From Shinella sp. CPCC 101442 (GTDB taxonomy: Bacteria > Pseudomonadota > Alphaproteobacteria > Rhizobiales > Rhizobiaceae), in assembly GCF_024704725.1 (NCBI RefSeq), contig NZ_JALIQS010000007.1, forward strand, positions 1 through 64,000: a stretch of DNA of 64,000 bases, in the 5' to 3' direction. The position numbers and the translations under genes were made by a program. The notes under the pieces are model-generated. The model was not told where the DNA came from and did no database searches. It was given only the letters and a program-made list of their open reading frames with translations. Shown here piece after piece: positions 43,013 through 51,018 of the stretch. Within the stretch, counting starts at the first letter, position 1; each line of letters opens with the position of its first letter.

Positions 43013-43783
43013 ATGCGCATTCTGCTGACCAATGACGACGGCATCCATGCCGAGGGCCTCGCGGCCCTCGAGCGGATCGCCCGGGAACTGACGGACGATG
43101 TCTGGATCGTGGCGCCGGAGACGGACCAGAGCGGCCTTGCGCATTCGCTGACGCTTTCGGAACCTTTGCGTCTGCGGAAAATCGATGAGAAGCGTTTCGC
43201 GCTGCGTGGCACGCCGACCGACTGCGTGATCATGGGCGTGCGCGAAGTTCTCGACAGGAAGCCTGATCTCGTTCTCTCGGGCGTGAATGTCGGAGCCAAC
43301 ATGGCCGACGACGTGACCTATTCCGGTACGGTCGCGGGCGCCATCGAGGGAACGCTCCAGGGTATCAAGTCCATGGCGTTAAGCCAGGCCTATAACCATG
43401 CCGGCGGCCGTGTCGTGCCGTGGGACGTGGCCGAGACCTTTGCACCGAAACTCATCCGCCAGCTGATGGATGTGGAGTTGCCGGACTGGACGTTCTTCAA
43501 CGTCAACTTCCCGAACTGCGCACCCTCCGATTTGCAGGGCGTCGAAGTCACCGCCCAGGGCAAGCTCGATTTCGGTCTGACGATCGACGAGCGCGCCGAT
43601 GGCCGCGGCTTCCCCTATTATTGGTTGCGATTCGGTGAGCGGAAGGGCGATTTCCGCGCCGGTACCGATATCCATGCCGTGAAGAACCATAAGATTTCGG
43701 TCACGCCGCTGAAGCTCGACCTTACGGACTACTCCGTGCTCGACCGCGTGCAGCGTGCCCTTAGCGGCGAGGACGCGGATTGA
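43013..43783 (+). CDS. surE: 5'-nucleotidase SurE
   Basis: The 256-aa protein starts [15 protein letters not shown] with the metal-binding Asp-Asp pair. It has [17 protein letters not shown]-like sequence ([20 protein letters not shown]) and the loop [27 protein letters not shown], which provide the metal and phosphate site. SurE dephosphorylates nucleoside monophosphates in stationary phase. It overlaps the following pcm gene, an arrangement shared with many bacteria. Confidence 0.97.
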   Translation: MRILLTNDDGIHAEGLAALERIARELTDDVWIVAPETDQSGLAHSLTLSEPLRLRKIDEKRFALRGTPTDCVIMGVREVLDRKPDLVLSGVNVGANMADDVTYSGTVAGAIEGTLQGIKSMALSQAYNHAGGRVVPWDVAETFAPKLIRQLMDVELPDWTFFNVNFPNCAPSDLQGVEVTAQGKLDFGLTIDERADGRGFPYYWLRFGERKGDFRAGTDIHAVKNHKISVTPLKLDLTDYSVLDRVQRALSGEDAD

Positions 43784-44436
43784 GCACGGGGCGGGTGATC
43801 GAGAAGGAAGGTTTTGCTGCGCTGGCTCTGCGTTTGCGCGGGCAGGGCATAAACAATCTCGACCTCCTGACGGCTGTCGAACAGACGCCGCGCACGCTCT
43901 TCGTTCCACCGCAGTTTACCGGCGAGGCATATTCGCGCCGGGTGCTGCCGCTCGAATGCGGCTCCTTCATGGAGGGTATCGACCTCTCCGTGCGCATCCT
44001 GCATCTTTTGAACCTGAAGACCGGCCAGCGCATCCTCGAGGTCGGTACCGGCAGCGGCTTCACCGCCGCCGTCATGGGGCGCATGACCGAGCGCGTGCTG
44101 TCAGTCGATCGATACCGCACGCTCGTCACCAATGCGCAGTCGTCGATCGACAAGGCGGGCATCCGCAATGTCATCGTGCGCCAGGCCGATGGCAGCAACG
44201 GCATGCCGGGCGAAGGCACCTTCGATCGCATCCTCGTCACTGCCGCCTTTCCGGCCCTGCCACGCTTCTTCGCCGAGCAGCTGGTTTCCGGCGGCATGCT
44301 GATCGCACCCGTCATGGTCAGCGAAACCGAGTGTCGCATGCTGAAGCTGGTGAAGACCGGCAGCCGGTTCGATCGCGAGGACCTCTTCGAGGTGCCTTAT
44401 CTACCGATCGTGCCCCAGATGGCGCAGGCCCTCTAG
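43780..44436 (+). CDS. pcm: Protein-L-isoaspartate O-methyltransferase
   Basis: The 218-aa protein matches canonical [25 protein letters not shown], motif [26 protein letters not shown], and the C-terminal [20 protein letters not shown]. It repairs isoaspartyl residues in damaged proteins using S-adenosylmethionine. The start TTG 43780 overlaps the surE stop (ATTGA); GTG 43795, five codons on, is an alternative. The surE-pcm coupling is a classical stationary-phase survival operon. Confidence 0.94.
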   Translation: MSTGRVIEKEGFAALALRLRGQGINNLDLLTAVEQTPRTLFVPPQFTGEAYSRRVLPLECGSFMEGIDLSVRILHLLNLKTGQRILEVGTGSGFTAAVMGRMTERVLSVDRYRTLVTNAQSSIDKAGIRNVIVRQADGSNGMPGEGTFDRILVTAAFPALPRFFAEQLVSGGMLIAPVMVSETECRMLKLVKTGSRFDREDLFEVPYLPIVPQMAQAL

Positions 44437-44692
44437 GACCTTACGACACATCCCACAATCAACATTTTGCGGCTGAACGGGCTTTTGCTCGCTGAGTCTT
44501 GCGGCATTTGCGCGGCAAGGCGAGGTGCCGGCTGCCGCCCGTCAGGCGCGTCGCGTGAATTCCTTTCGCAAATACAGCGCGTTAACCATTTGTTAACTTT
44601 GGTAAGCTTCGCGCAAGCTTCGGGGCGTAGGCCGATGACGAAGCACAAGTTCCACGCAGAATGCCGGTTTTCCAACAGGTACCGGAGTTCCG

Positions 44693-45331
44693 ATGGAGAG
44701 GGTAATGTACGTCTCGAACAGGATTGCCAGCAGCTCGACCAATGACAGCCTCGCGTATCTCGCGACCAAGGCTGCCGGCAAGGCTGTCGAGGAGAATGCC
44801 GAGGCTGCGTCGACCGCGCATCTGGCCGGCGGCAGCTATGATCCCTCCGCTCATGTCGGCCTGTCCGTCGATGCACTTCTCGTGCTGAGCGTCGCCAAGG
44901 AAGAGACCGCTTACAGTCAGCCGTCGCTGACGGAAGCCGAGCGCAACAACCTCGACACATCGGAACTGGAAAAGCGGGAATACGCCGCCTACGGCCACTT
45001 CCTCGATCAGGGTGACCGCAAGGGCTACTATCGCGCCTACATCGAGTATTTCGACAGCATGCCGGCGGAAGACCAGCGCGGCGACCGTTATGCCGGCACG
45101 CGCGAGCCGGCCGTGTCCGCCTTGAGGGCCATCGCCTACAATGAAAGCGCCCTCGACATGGCGGCGCCGGATGCTGCGCTTGAGAATGCGACCGCCGCCA
45201 GCGAACGCAACCAGCGCCGGGTAACGCCGATCTCGGCGATCTTTCAGCCGAGCGCTGTCGACTATGAGAACGCCGCGCGTGTTGCCGGCCGTATCTCGCG
45301 CGCCGACAGCATGTATGTCTCCGGTTTCTGA
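44693..45331 (+). CDS. Hypothetical protein (212 aa)
   Basis: The protein has no signal peptide. Its N-terminal ~70 residues are Ala/Ser-rich and helical (NRIASSSTNDSLAYLATKAA). The middle is charged (LTEAERNNLDTSELEKREYAAYGHFLDQGDRKGYYRAYIEYFDSMP), and the end, VDYENAARVAGRISRADSMY, is also helical. Both ATG 44693 and ATG 44705 have GGAG-type sites. It resembles uncharacterised rhizobial proteins found between pcm and the LytM gene. Function unknown. Confidence 0.65.
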   Translation: MERVMYVSNRIASSSTNDSLAYLATKAAGKAVEENAEAASTAHLAGGSYDPSAHVGLSVDALLVLSVAKEETAYSQPSLTEAERNNLDTSELEKREYAAYGHFLDQGDRKGYYRAYIEYFDSMPAEDQRGDRYAGTREPAVSALRAIAYNESALDMAAPDAALENATAASERNQRRVTPISAIFQPSAVDYENAARVAGRISRADSMYVSGF

Positions 45332-45472
45332 GGTCCGGTGGGCGGCCGTGCTGCCACGCCATGGTTATCAATTCATCAAAAAACCGTCGTTGATAGCCCG
45401 GCTTTAACCGGGCAGTAACTCTAACGCGCTTTAATCGGACTACATCAAGTAGCGTACCGATTGGGTAGTCTC

Positions 45473-47053
45473 ATGCGTAAGAGTGTATCGCCGAGTTTTG
45501 GTAGGACTGCGACCCGTCTGATGGCGGCCGCCCTGCTGGCCAGCGTTGCGACCGGGTGCAGCTCGGACGTTTCCCGTTTTGGCGGCCTCTTCTCCAGCTC
45601 CGGCTCGGATAACATCACGACGAATTCAGTTCCGCGCCGCACGCTTCTCGGCGGCGATCCGGTTCCGCGCGGCACGGTCGGTAGCGGCCAGATGGCGCAG
45701 GTCAACCAGATGGGCGGTTCGCGCGACGAAGCGTTGAACCAGCCCTTCCCGGATCAGGGCAACGTTTCCTACGACCCGATCAATACCGCCACCACGAATG
45801 GCTCCGGCACGCGTCTTGCGACGACGCCGATGACGGTTCAGCGCGGCGAGCTGACCGACCCGACCGCTGGCGCCCGAGCCGATGCCGAGCGTAATGTCGC
45901 CATGGCGCAGGAGTTGCCGCAGCGCAAGGCCAAGGCCATTGTCGATGAAGCCGACGCGATGACGGCGACCGCAAAGGCTGGCAAATCCGGCTGGTCCACG
46001 AACAACGCACCGGTTGTCATGTTGCGCCAGGGCGAAAGCGTGAAAACGCTCGCCAATCGCTACGGTGTGCCGGAAAAGGAAATTCTCGCTGCCAACGGCC
46101 TGAAACGCTCGTCGGATGCGGAGCCGGGTCAGCGGATCGTCATCCCGACCTTCAGCACCACGGCCAGCGCCGCCAAGGCCTCGACGGACCATACCCTGAA
46201 GGTCGACGGCAAGCTGCCGACACCAGAGCAGAAGGGCGAGAAGAACGTCGCCATCCTGCCCGGCACGTCCAGCCGCGACAAGCAGAAGTCGGAGAACGGC
46301 CAGACGAACACCAACGTCGCCGACGCCGCCGAAGGCAAGGGCAAGAGCGGCTACGAAGTGCAGCCGGGCGACTCGCTCGCCAAGATCGCCCGCAGCAACG
46401 GCGTTTCGGTTGAAGCGCTGAAACAGGCGAACGGTCTCAATACGGCGTCGATCCGCATCGGCCAGAAGCTGGTGATCCCGGCCGGCGGTGGCGCGGTCGT
46501 CGCGGAAAAAGCGACCACGGACAAGACGACCACGGCCTCCGTTCCGGTCAACAAGGAAAAGAAGGTCGAGACGACGGAAAAGAAGCCGGAATCCTACAAG
46601 GCGCCGGTGAAGACGGTTTCGGTTACGGAAGCCACCGAAAAGTCCGACGTGACGGACGATGCACCCGAATCGACGGGCATCGGCAAATATCGCTGGCCTG
46701 TACGCGGCGCGGTCATCGCGGCATACGGCGCCAATGTCGAGGGCAACCGCAATGACGGTATCGACATCTCGGTGCCCGAGGGCACGCCGATCAAGGCTGC
46801 GGAAAACGGCGTGGTGATCTATTCGGGCTCGAGCCTGAAGGAACTCGGCAACGCCGTGCTCGTACGCCACGACGACGGGACCGTCACCGTCTATGGCCAT
46901 GCCGGCGAACTGAACGTTCAGCGCGGCCAGAAGATCCAGCGCGGCCAGACGGTCGCGACCTCGGGCATGAGCGGCAACGCCAGCCGTCCGAAGGTGCATT
47001 TCGAGGTGCGCAAGAACGCCACCCCGGTCAATCCGATGACCTTCCTGGAATAG
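45473..47053 (+). CDS. LysM/LytM-domain lipoprotein, probable septal amidase activator (NlpD/DipM-like)
   Basis: This 526-aa lipoprotein (lipobox ASVATGCSS near residue 24) has two LysM domains: residues ~179-225 (VMLRQGESVKTLANRYGVPE) and ~292-337 (YEVQPGDSLAKIARSNGVSV). A C-terminal M23/LytM domain spans ~400-526. The zinc site is degenerate: the usual GxHxGIDI reads GNRNDGIDI (His to Asn), and HLHFEVR reads KVHFEVR. Only YGHAG and one His of HxH remain. Such inactive LytM factors (NlpD, EnvC, DipM) activate peptidoglycan amidases during division. A terminator follows. Confidence 0.88.
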   Translation: MRKSVSPSFGRTATRLMAAALLASVATGCSSDVSRFGGLFSSSGSDNITTNSVPRRTLLGGDPVPRGTVGSGQMAQVNQMGGSRDEALNQPFPDQGNVSYDPINTATTNGSGTRLATTPMTVQRGELTDPTAGARADAERNVAMAQELPQRKAKAIVDEADAMTATAKAGKSGWSTNNAPVVMLRQGESVKTLANRYGVPEKEILAANGLKRSSDAEPGQRIVIPTFSTTASAAKASTDHTLKVDGKLPTPEQKGEKNVAILPGTSSRDKQKSENGQTNTNVADAAEGKGKSGYEVQPGDSLAKIARSNGVSVEALKQANGLNTASIRIGQKLVIPAGGGAVVAEKATTDKTTTASVPVNKEKKVETTEKKPESYKAPVKTVSVTEATEKSDVTDDAPESTGIGKYRWPVRGAVIAAYGANVEGNRNDGIDISVPEGTPIKAAENGVVIYSGSSLKELGNAVLVRHDDGTVTVYGHAGELNVQRGQKIQRGQTVATSGMSGNASRPKVHFEVRKNATPVNPMTFLE

Positions 47054-47080
47054 GCGGGTTGGAATATTGTAACAGACAGC

Positions 47081-47112
47081 GCGGGCAGCCTATGGCTGCC
47101 CGTTTGCGTTTT
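47081..47112 (+). terminator. Terminator after the LytM gene
   Basis: GGGCAGCC-TAT-GGCTGCCC stem followed by GTTTGCGTTTT. It overlaps the 3' end of the convergent regulator gene. Confidence 0.8.
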
Positions 47113-48112
47113 ACTGTCGGGTTGTTGCGGCTTGCCGCCCGAAAGCCTCGCGGTAGGCCACCGGCGTCGTCGACAGATGCAGACGAAAATGATGGCGCAG
47201 CGTGCCAGTGGTGCCGAAGCCTGAAAGGGCTGCGATTTCCTCGATCGAGGCGCTGGTTTCCTCCAGGAGATCGCGAGCCTTGCCGAGGCGCTGGACAAGC
47301 AACCAGCGGGCGGGCGTCATGCCCGTGGCCGATTCGAAGCGGCGCAGGAAGGTGCGGTCGCTCATGCCGGCGCGGCGGGCGAGCGTGGCCACCGTGTGGT
47401 CGGCGCCGAGATGTTCCCGCATATGATCGAGCAGCGGTCCGAGCCGGGTGCTTTCATGCGAGCGCGGCACGACCTGGCGAATGAACTGCGCCTGGCCGCC
47501 ATCGCGGTGCGCAGGCATGACGAGCCGCCGGGCAACGAGATTGGCTGCCTCCGTGCCAAAATCCCGACGGATGAGGTGCAGGCAGAGGTCAAGCCCCGCT
47601 GCCGTGCCGGCCGACGTCAGCACATTGCCGGCATCGACATAGAGAACGTCTGGCGTCACCGCGATGTTCGGGAACCGTTGCGTCAGCGTGTCCGTATAGC
47701 GCCAGTGGGTTGTCGCGCGCCGGCCGTCGAGCAGACCGGCCGCTGCGAGGACGAAGACGCCGGAGCAGAAGGAAAGGATGCGCGCACCGCGGGCATGGGC
47801 TGCCTGCAGCGCAGCGATCAGCACGTGCGGCACCGGTGCGTCGATGCCGCGCCAGCCGGGAATGACGATCGTGCCGGCCTCCGCCAGCAGGTCCAGCCCG
47901 CCATCCACGGCAAAGCGCAGGCCGCCCGTCGAGCGCATTTCACCTTCGTCGAGGCCGGCAACGGCGAAGCGATACCAGTTCGGTCCCATTTCGGGCCGGG
48001 GAAGGGCGAAAATCTCGGTCGCGATGCCGAATTCGAAGGTGCAGAGCTGGTCATAGGCGAGCGCCACGACCAGCGGATTGGCGATGGGTTGACGTGAAAT
48101 CGCGTTTGTCAT
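47111..48112 (-). CDS. GlxA/FtrA-family transcriptional regulator (DJ-1/PfpI plus AraC HTH)
   Basis: The 333-aa protein has a DJ-1/PfpI-like N-terminal domain (residues ~12-185), with the nucleophile-elbow segment ILSFCSGVFVLAAAGLLDGRRATTHW. An AraC-type double helix-turn-helix covers ~230-325 (LARRAGMSDRTFLRRFESATGMTPARWLLVQRL and IAALSGFGTTGTLRHHFR). This is the FtrA subgroup architecture. It is divergent from a rhodanese gene, an arrangement suggesting that the regulator controls that operon. Inducer unknown. Confidence 0.92.
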   Translation of the reverse strand: MTNAISRQPIANPLVVALAYDQLCTFEFGIATEIFALPRPEMGPNWYRFAVAGLDEGEMRSTGGLRFAVDGGLDLLAEAGTIVIPGWRGIDAPVPHVLIAALQAAHARGARILSFCSGVFVLAAAGLLDGRRATTHWRYTDTLTQRFPNIAVTPDVLYVDAGNVLTSAGTAAGLDLCLHLIRRDFGTEAANLVARRLVMPAHRDGGQAQFIRQVVPRSHESTRLGPLLDHMREHLGADHTVATLARRAGMSDRTFLRRFESATGMTPARWLLVQRLGKARDLLEETSASIEEIAALSGFGTTGTLRHHFRLHLSTTPVAYREAFGRQAATTRQ

Positions 48113-48199
48113 GATCTTGATGCTATATGGCGATCATGCCATCTGCAAGCCGTGCCCGGATGCGGCTACATCTGTCTCGTCCCAACAAGGAAAGAGACA

Positions 48200-48631
48200 A
48201 TGAGTTTTGTCACCGACCATGCGGCCGCATCCCCGTCCGTCGCCATCGCGCATTTCCTGAAGCTTTTGTCGGTCGAGACCGACTGTGCGGATGTCGCCGC
48301 AGCGCTGACGTCCGGCGATCAGGATTTCGTTCTCCTGCATGTCATCGGTTCGCCTGAAGCCTATGCCCGCCGGCATGTGCCGGGGGCGGTGCATCTGCCG
48401 CATCGGCAGATCAGCGCCGAGCGCATGGCCGAATGGGCCGAGGATACGCTGTTCGTCGCCTATTGCGCCGGCCCGCATTGCAACGGCGCGGACCAGGCCG
48501 CGCTCAAGATCGCCCGTCTCGGCCGCCCGGTCAAAATCATGATCGGCGGTATCACCGGTTGGGAAGACGAGGGTCATCCTTTCGCCTCGGGAAGCGAACC
48601 GGGCAGCCTGATGCCGATCGCCGCCGAATGA
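48200..48631 (+). CDS. Rhodanese-like domain protein
   Basis: The 143-aa protein is a single rhodanese domain: FVLLHVIGSPEAYARRHVPGAVHLPHRQIS, then the active-site loop VAYCAGPHCNGAD with the catalytic Cys, and PVKIMIGGITGWEDEGHPF at the end. It likely handles sulfane sulfur in the cytoplasm. It starts at ATG 48200 after AAGGAAAGAG and its stop overlaps the acetyltransferase start (ATGA). It probably belongs to the regulon of the divergent FtrA-like protein. Confidence 0.9.
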   Translation: MSFVTDHAAASPSVAIAHFLKLLSVETDCADVAAALTSGDQDFVLLHVIGSPEAYARRHVPGAVHLPHRQISAERMAEWAEDTLFVAYCAGPHCNGADQAALKIARLGRPVKIMIGGITGWEDEGHPFASGSEPGSLMPIAAE

Positions 48632-49101
48632 ACGCCAACGACATCCATGTCCGACCCTTTACGCCCGACGACGTCGATGCCGTCTGGGAATTGATGCGGG
48701 CGCTCGCCGTCTTCGAAGGCTATATCGATGCTTTCGCTGTCACGCCCGATGATATCAGGCTGCACGGCTTCGGCTCGGCCCCGCCCTTCGGTGTCTTCGT
48801 GGCGGCGAAGGGCGAGGCGATTGCCGGCATTGCGGTGCACTACCGCATTCCCTGGACCTATGACCTGAAACCCGTCGTGGTGCTCAAGGAGATCTTCGTT
48901 GCGGAGGCCTTTCGCGGGCAGGGCGTGGGGCAGGCGCTGTTTGGGCATCTGCATGCCCATGCCGCCGCTACCGGCGCTTCCGCCCTTCGCTGGACGGTCT
49001 TACCGGACAACATGGCGGCGAAGCGATTCTATACGGGGCAGGGCGGCATGCTCGATGCTGACTGGGAGCATTGGACCCTGCCTTTAAAGACGCGAATCTG
49101 A
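48628..49101 (+). CDS. GNAT family N-acetyltransferase
   Basis: The 157-aa GNAT protein starts IHVRPFTPDDVDAVWELMRALAVFEGYIDAF and has the acetyl-CoA loop VAEAFRGQGVGQALFGHLHAHA (R/Q-x-x-G-x-G/A type). WTVLPDNMAAKRFYTGQGG follows. It resembles diamine or thialysine acetyltransferases of the SAT group in these motifs, but the substrate is not certain. It is translationally coupled to the rhodanese gene. Confidence 0.88.
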   Translation: MNANDIHVRPFTPDDVDAVWELMRALAVFEGYIDAFAVTPDDIRLHGFGSAPPFGVFVAAKGEAIAGIAVHYRIPWTYDLKPVVVLKEIFVAEAFRGQGVGQALFGHLHAHAAATGASALRWTVLPDNMAAKRFYTGQGGMLDADWEHWTLPLKTRI

Positions 49102-49134
49102 AATGGTCCGCGCCATCAAAGACGGAGAGTTCAC

Positions 49135-49440
49135 TTGATCACCTGCTATCTCAGATATGTCATCGATCCGCACAAGCTCGAAGAATTCGAAGCCTATGCC
49201 CGCGCCTGGATCCCCATCGTCAACCGCATGGGGGGCCAGCACCACGGCTATTTCCTGCCGAGCGAGGGCGCAAACAACATCGCGCTCGCGCTGTTCAGCT
49301 TCCCGAGCCTTGCGGCTTACGAGGACTACCGCACCCGTATGCTGAGCGATCCGGAATGCATCGCAGCTTTCGAAATGGACAAGCGCAACCGCAGCATCAT
49401 CAGCTACGACCGCAGCTTCATGCGGCCGGTTTTTTCCTGA
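49135..49440 (+). CDS. NIPSNAP family protein
   Basis: The 101-aa ferredoxin-like-fold protein starts with TTG 49135, supported by GGAGAG upstream, in the sequence MITCYLRYVIDPHKLEEFEAYARAWIPIVNRMGGQHHGYFLPSEG. The motif pattern (Y.IDP.KL..FE.Y...WIP...R.GG.H.GYF.P) is typical of NIPSNAP proteins. Function is unknown; some members relate to vesicle or mitochondrial quality control in eukaryotes. It follows the GNAT gene by 33 bp on the same strand. Confidence 0.85.
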   Translation: MITCYLRYVIDPHKLEEFEAYARAWIPIVNRMGGQHHGYFLPSEGANNIALALFSFPSLAAYEDYRTRMLSDPECIAAFEMDKRNRSIISYDRSFMRPVFS

Positions 49441-49446
49441 AAGCAA

Positions 49447-49477
49447 AACGCCGGCCCGCTGTTTCCGGGCCGGCGTT
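49447..49477. terminator. Bidirectional terminator between NIPSNAP and DUF815 genes
   Basis: AACGCCGGCCCG / CGGGCCGGCGTT perfect 12-bp stem between converging genes. The plus side continues TAGCATTATTT, the minus side TTGCTTTC. Confidence 0.8.
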
Positions 49478-49481
49478 AGCA

Positions 49482-50351
49482 TTATTTGTTGAGCGGCTTG
49501 CCGAGACGGCCGGCCAGATCCTGCACATATTGCCAGGCGACACGACCGGAGCGTGAGCCGCGCGTCGTCGCCCATTCGAGCGCTTCGGCGTGCAACTGCT
49601 CCTGCGAAACCTCCAATTCGAAATGGCCGGCATAGCCGTCGATCATCTCGAGATAGTCGCTCTGGCTGCATTTGTAGAAGCCGAGCCACAGGCCGAAACG
49701 GTCCGACAGCGACACCTTCTCTTCAACCGCCTCCGACGGGTTGATCGCCGTCGATTGCTCGTTCTCGATCATGTTGCGCGGCAGGAGGTGCCGGCGGTTC
49801 GAGGTGGCGTAGAGCAGCACGTTGTCCGGCCGCCCCTCGACGCCGCCGTCGAGGGCGGCCTTCAGCGACTTGTAGGACGTGTCGTCGTGATCGAAGGACA
49901 GGTCGTCGCAGAAGATGATGGACGGGAACGGCGCATCTTTCAGCACATCCAGAAGCTGGGGCAGCGTCGCAATGTCCTCGCGGTGCACCTCGATCAGCTT
50001 CAGGCCGCTTGCGGTTTCCTTCGCCGCAAGCGCATGCACCGATTTCACCAGTGACGACTTGCCCATGCCGCGCGCGCCCCACAGCAGCACGTTGTTGGCC
50101 GGCAGGCCGCGCGCGAAGCGAACGGTGTTGTCGACGAGAATGTCGCGCACATGGTCGACGCCGCGGATGAGATCGATCTCGATGCGGTTCGGCCGCTTGA
50201 CGGGCTGGACATGCTGGCGGGCCGGCGACCAGACGAATACATCGGCGGCGTTCCAGTCGTTGATGGCGGGGGCGGGGCCTGCGAGGCGCTCGAGCGCCAC
50301 GGTGATGCGGCCGATTTCGGCCAGCAGAAGCTTGACGTGATCTTCCTGCAC
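49482..50351 (-). CDS. DUF815 family AAA+ ATPase
   Basis: The 289-aa AAA-type ATPase has Walker A LLWGARGMGKSSLVKS and Walker B-like FPSIIFCDDLSFD, plus NVLLYATSNRRHLLPRNMIEN (sensor 1 with Arg residues) and TTRGSRSGRVAWQYVQDLAGRL at the C-terminus. It matches DUF815 proteins. The role is unknown. The start GTG 50351 is chosen because AGGAGA precedes it at 8 bp; ATG 50366 is an alternative. The frame remains open for another 1.3 kb upstream as antisense to secDF, which is not coding. Confidence 0.88.
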   Translation of the reverse strand: MQEDHVKLLLAEIGRITVALERLAGPAPAINDWNAADVFVWSPARQHVQPVKRPNRIEIDLIRGVDHVRDILVDNTVRFARGLPANNVLLWGARGMGKSSLVKSVHALAAKETASGLKLIEVHREDIATLPQLLDVLKDAPFPSIIFCDDLSFDHDDTSYKSLKAALDGGVEGRPDNVLLYATSNRRHLLPRNMIENEQSTAINPSEAVEEKVSLSDRFGLWLGFYKCSQSDYLEMIDGYAGHFELEVSQEQLHAEALEWATTRGSRSGRVAWQYVQDLAGRLGKPLNK

Positions 50352-50534
50352 TTTGTCTCTCCTCATGCGTGAGAGCCGGGTAGCATGCGACGGCCGGTCG
50401 CGAAAAGGGGGAAAGTGCTTGAAAACGGAGGGGTTGACGCGGTCGTGTGTTGCATTCAAGGCCCGCTTGCCTATATTCCGGCAACCGAAATGGCCGCTGC
50501 GGCCGCGCAAATTCAAGATTTCAAGGAGTAACTG

Positions 50535-50873
50535 ATGTTCATTACCGAGGCCTTCGCTCAGACGGCGGCACCTGGCGGGGCAGCGGGCGGCGCTGACATT
50601 CTCATGTCGGTCCTGCCATTCCTGCTGATCTTCGTGGTGATGTATTTCCTCATCATCCGTCCGCAGCGCGCCAACATGAAGCGTCGCGAAGAGCTTCTGA
50701 AGAACATCCGTCGCGGCGATCAGGTCGTCACCGGCGGCGGCATCGTCGGCAAGGTCACCAAGGTTATCGACGACGGCGAACTCGAAGTCGAAATCGCCGA
50801 GGGCACCAAGGTGCGCGTCGTGCGCAGCGGCATCAGCGAAGTCCGCGTCAAGGGCGAGCCCGTCAAGGAATAG
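50535..50873 (+). CDS. yajC: Sec translocase accessory protein YajC
   Basis: The 112-aa protein has one membrane helix (VLPFLLIFVVMYFLIIRPQRANMKRREELLKNIRRGDQVVTGGGIVGKV), including the diagnostic FLIIRPQ and GDxVVTxGGIxGxV motifs. It associates with SecDF in the inner membrane. A ribosome site AAGGAG precedes ATG 50535. secDF follows after a 145-bp gap that contains a large hairpin. Confidence 0.96.
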   Translation: MFITEAFAQTAAPGGAAGGADILMSVLPFLLIFVVMYFLIIRPQRANMKRREELLKNIRRGDQVVTGGGIVGKVTKVIDDGELEVEIAEGTKVRVVRSGISEVRVKGEPVKE

Positions 50874-50964
50874 TCTTGGCTTGCCGTCCGGCTGGGGTAA
50901 ACTCGGCCGGGTGGCTCGACTGGTATTCAGCCGGCGTGCACGCCGCGTTGTTTTTTGGTTCACG

Positions 50965-51002
50965 CAATTCCGGCAAGATGGCTTGGCCTTTTGCCGGAAT
51001 TG
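50965..51002 (+). repeat. Perfect 12-bp inverted repeat in the secDF leader
   Basis: CAATTCCGGCAA / TTGCCGGAATTG with a 14-nt loop, preceded by GTTTTTTGG. Its 3' arm ends 16 bp before the secDF ATG. It could act as an intercistronic terminator/attenuator or as an mRNA structure near the ribosome site. Confidence 0.75.
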
Positions 51003-51018
51003 ACGTAGCGAGACCGTG

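Noticed and set aside
45626-46999. 457-codon minus-strand frame antisense to the LytM gene
   Set aside because: Gly/Val/Asp/Arg-biased shadow with no motif; the plus-strand gene has lipobox, LysM and LytM domains.
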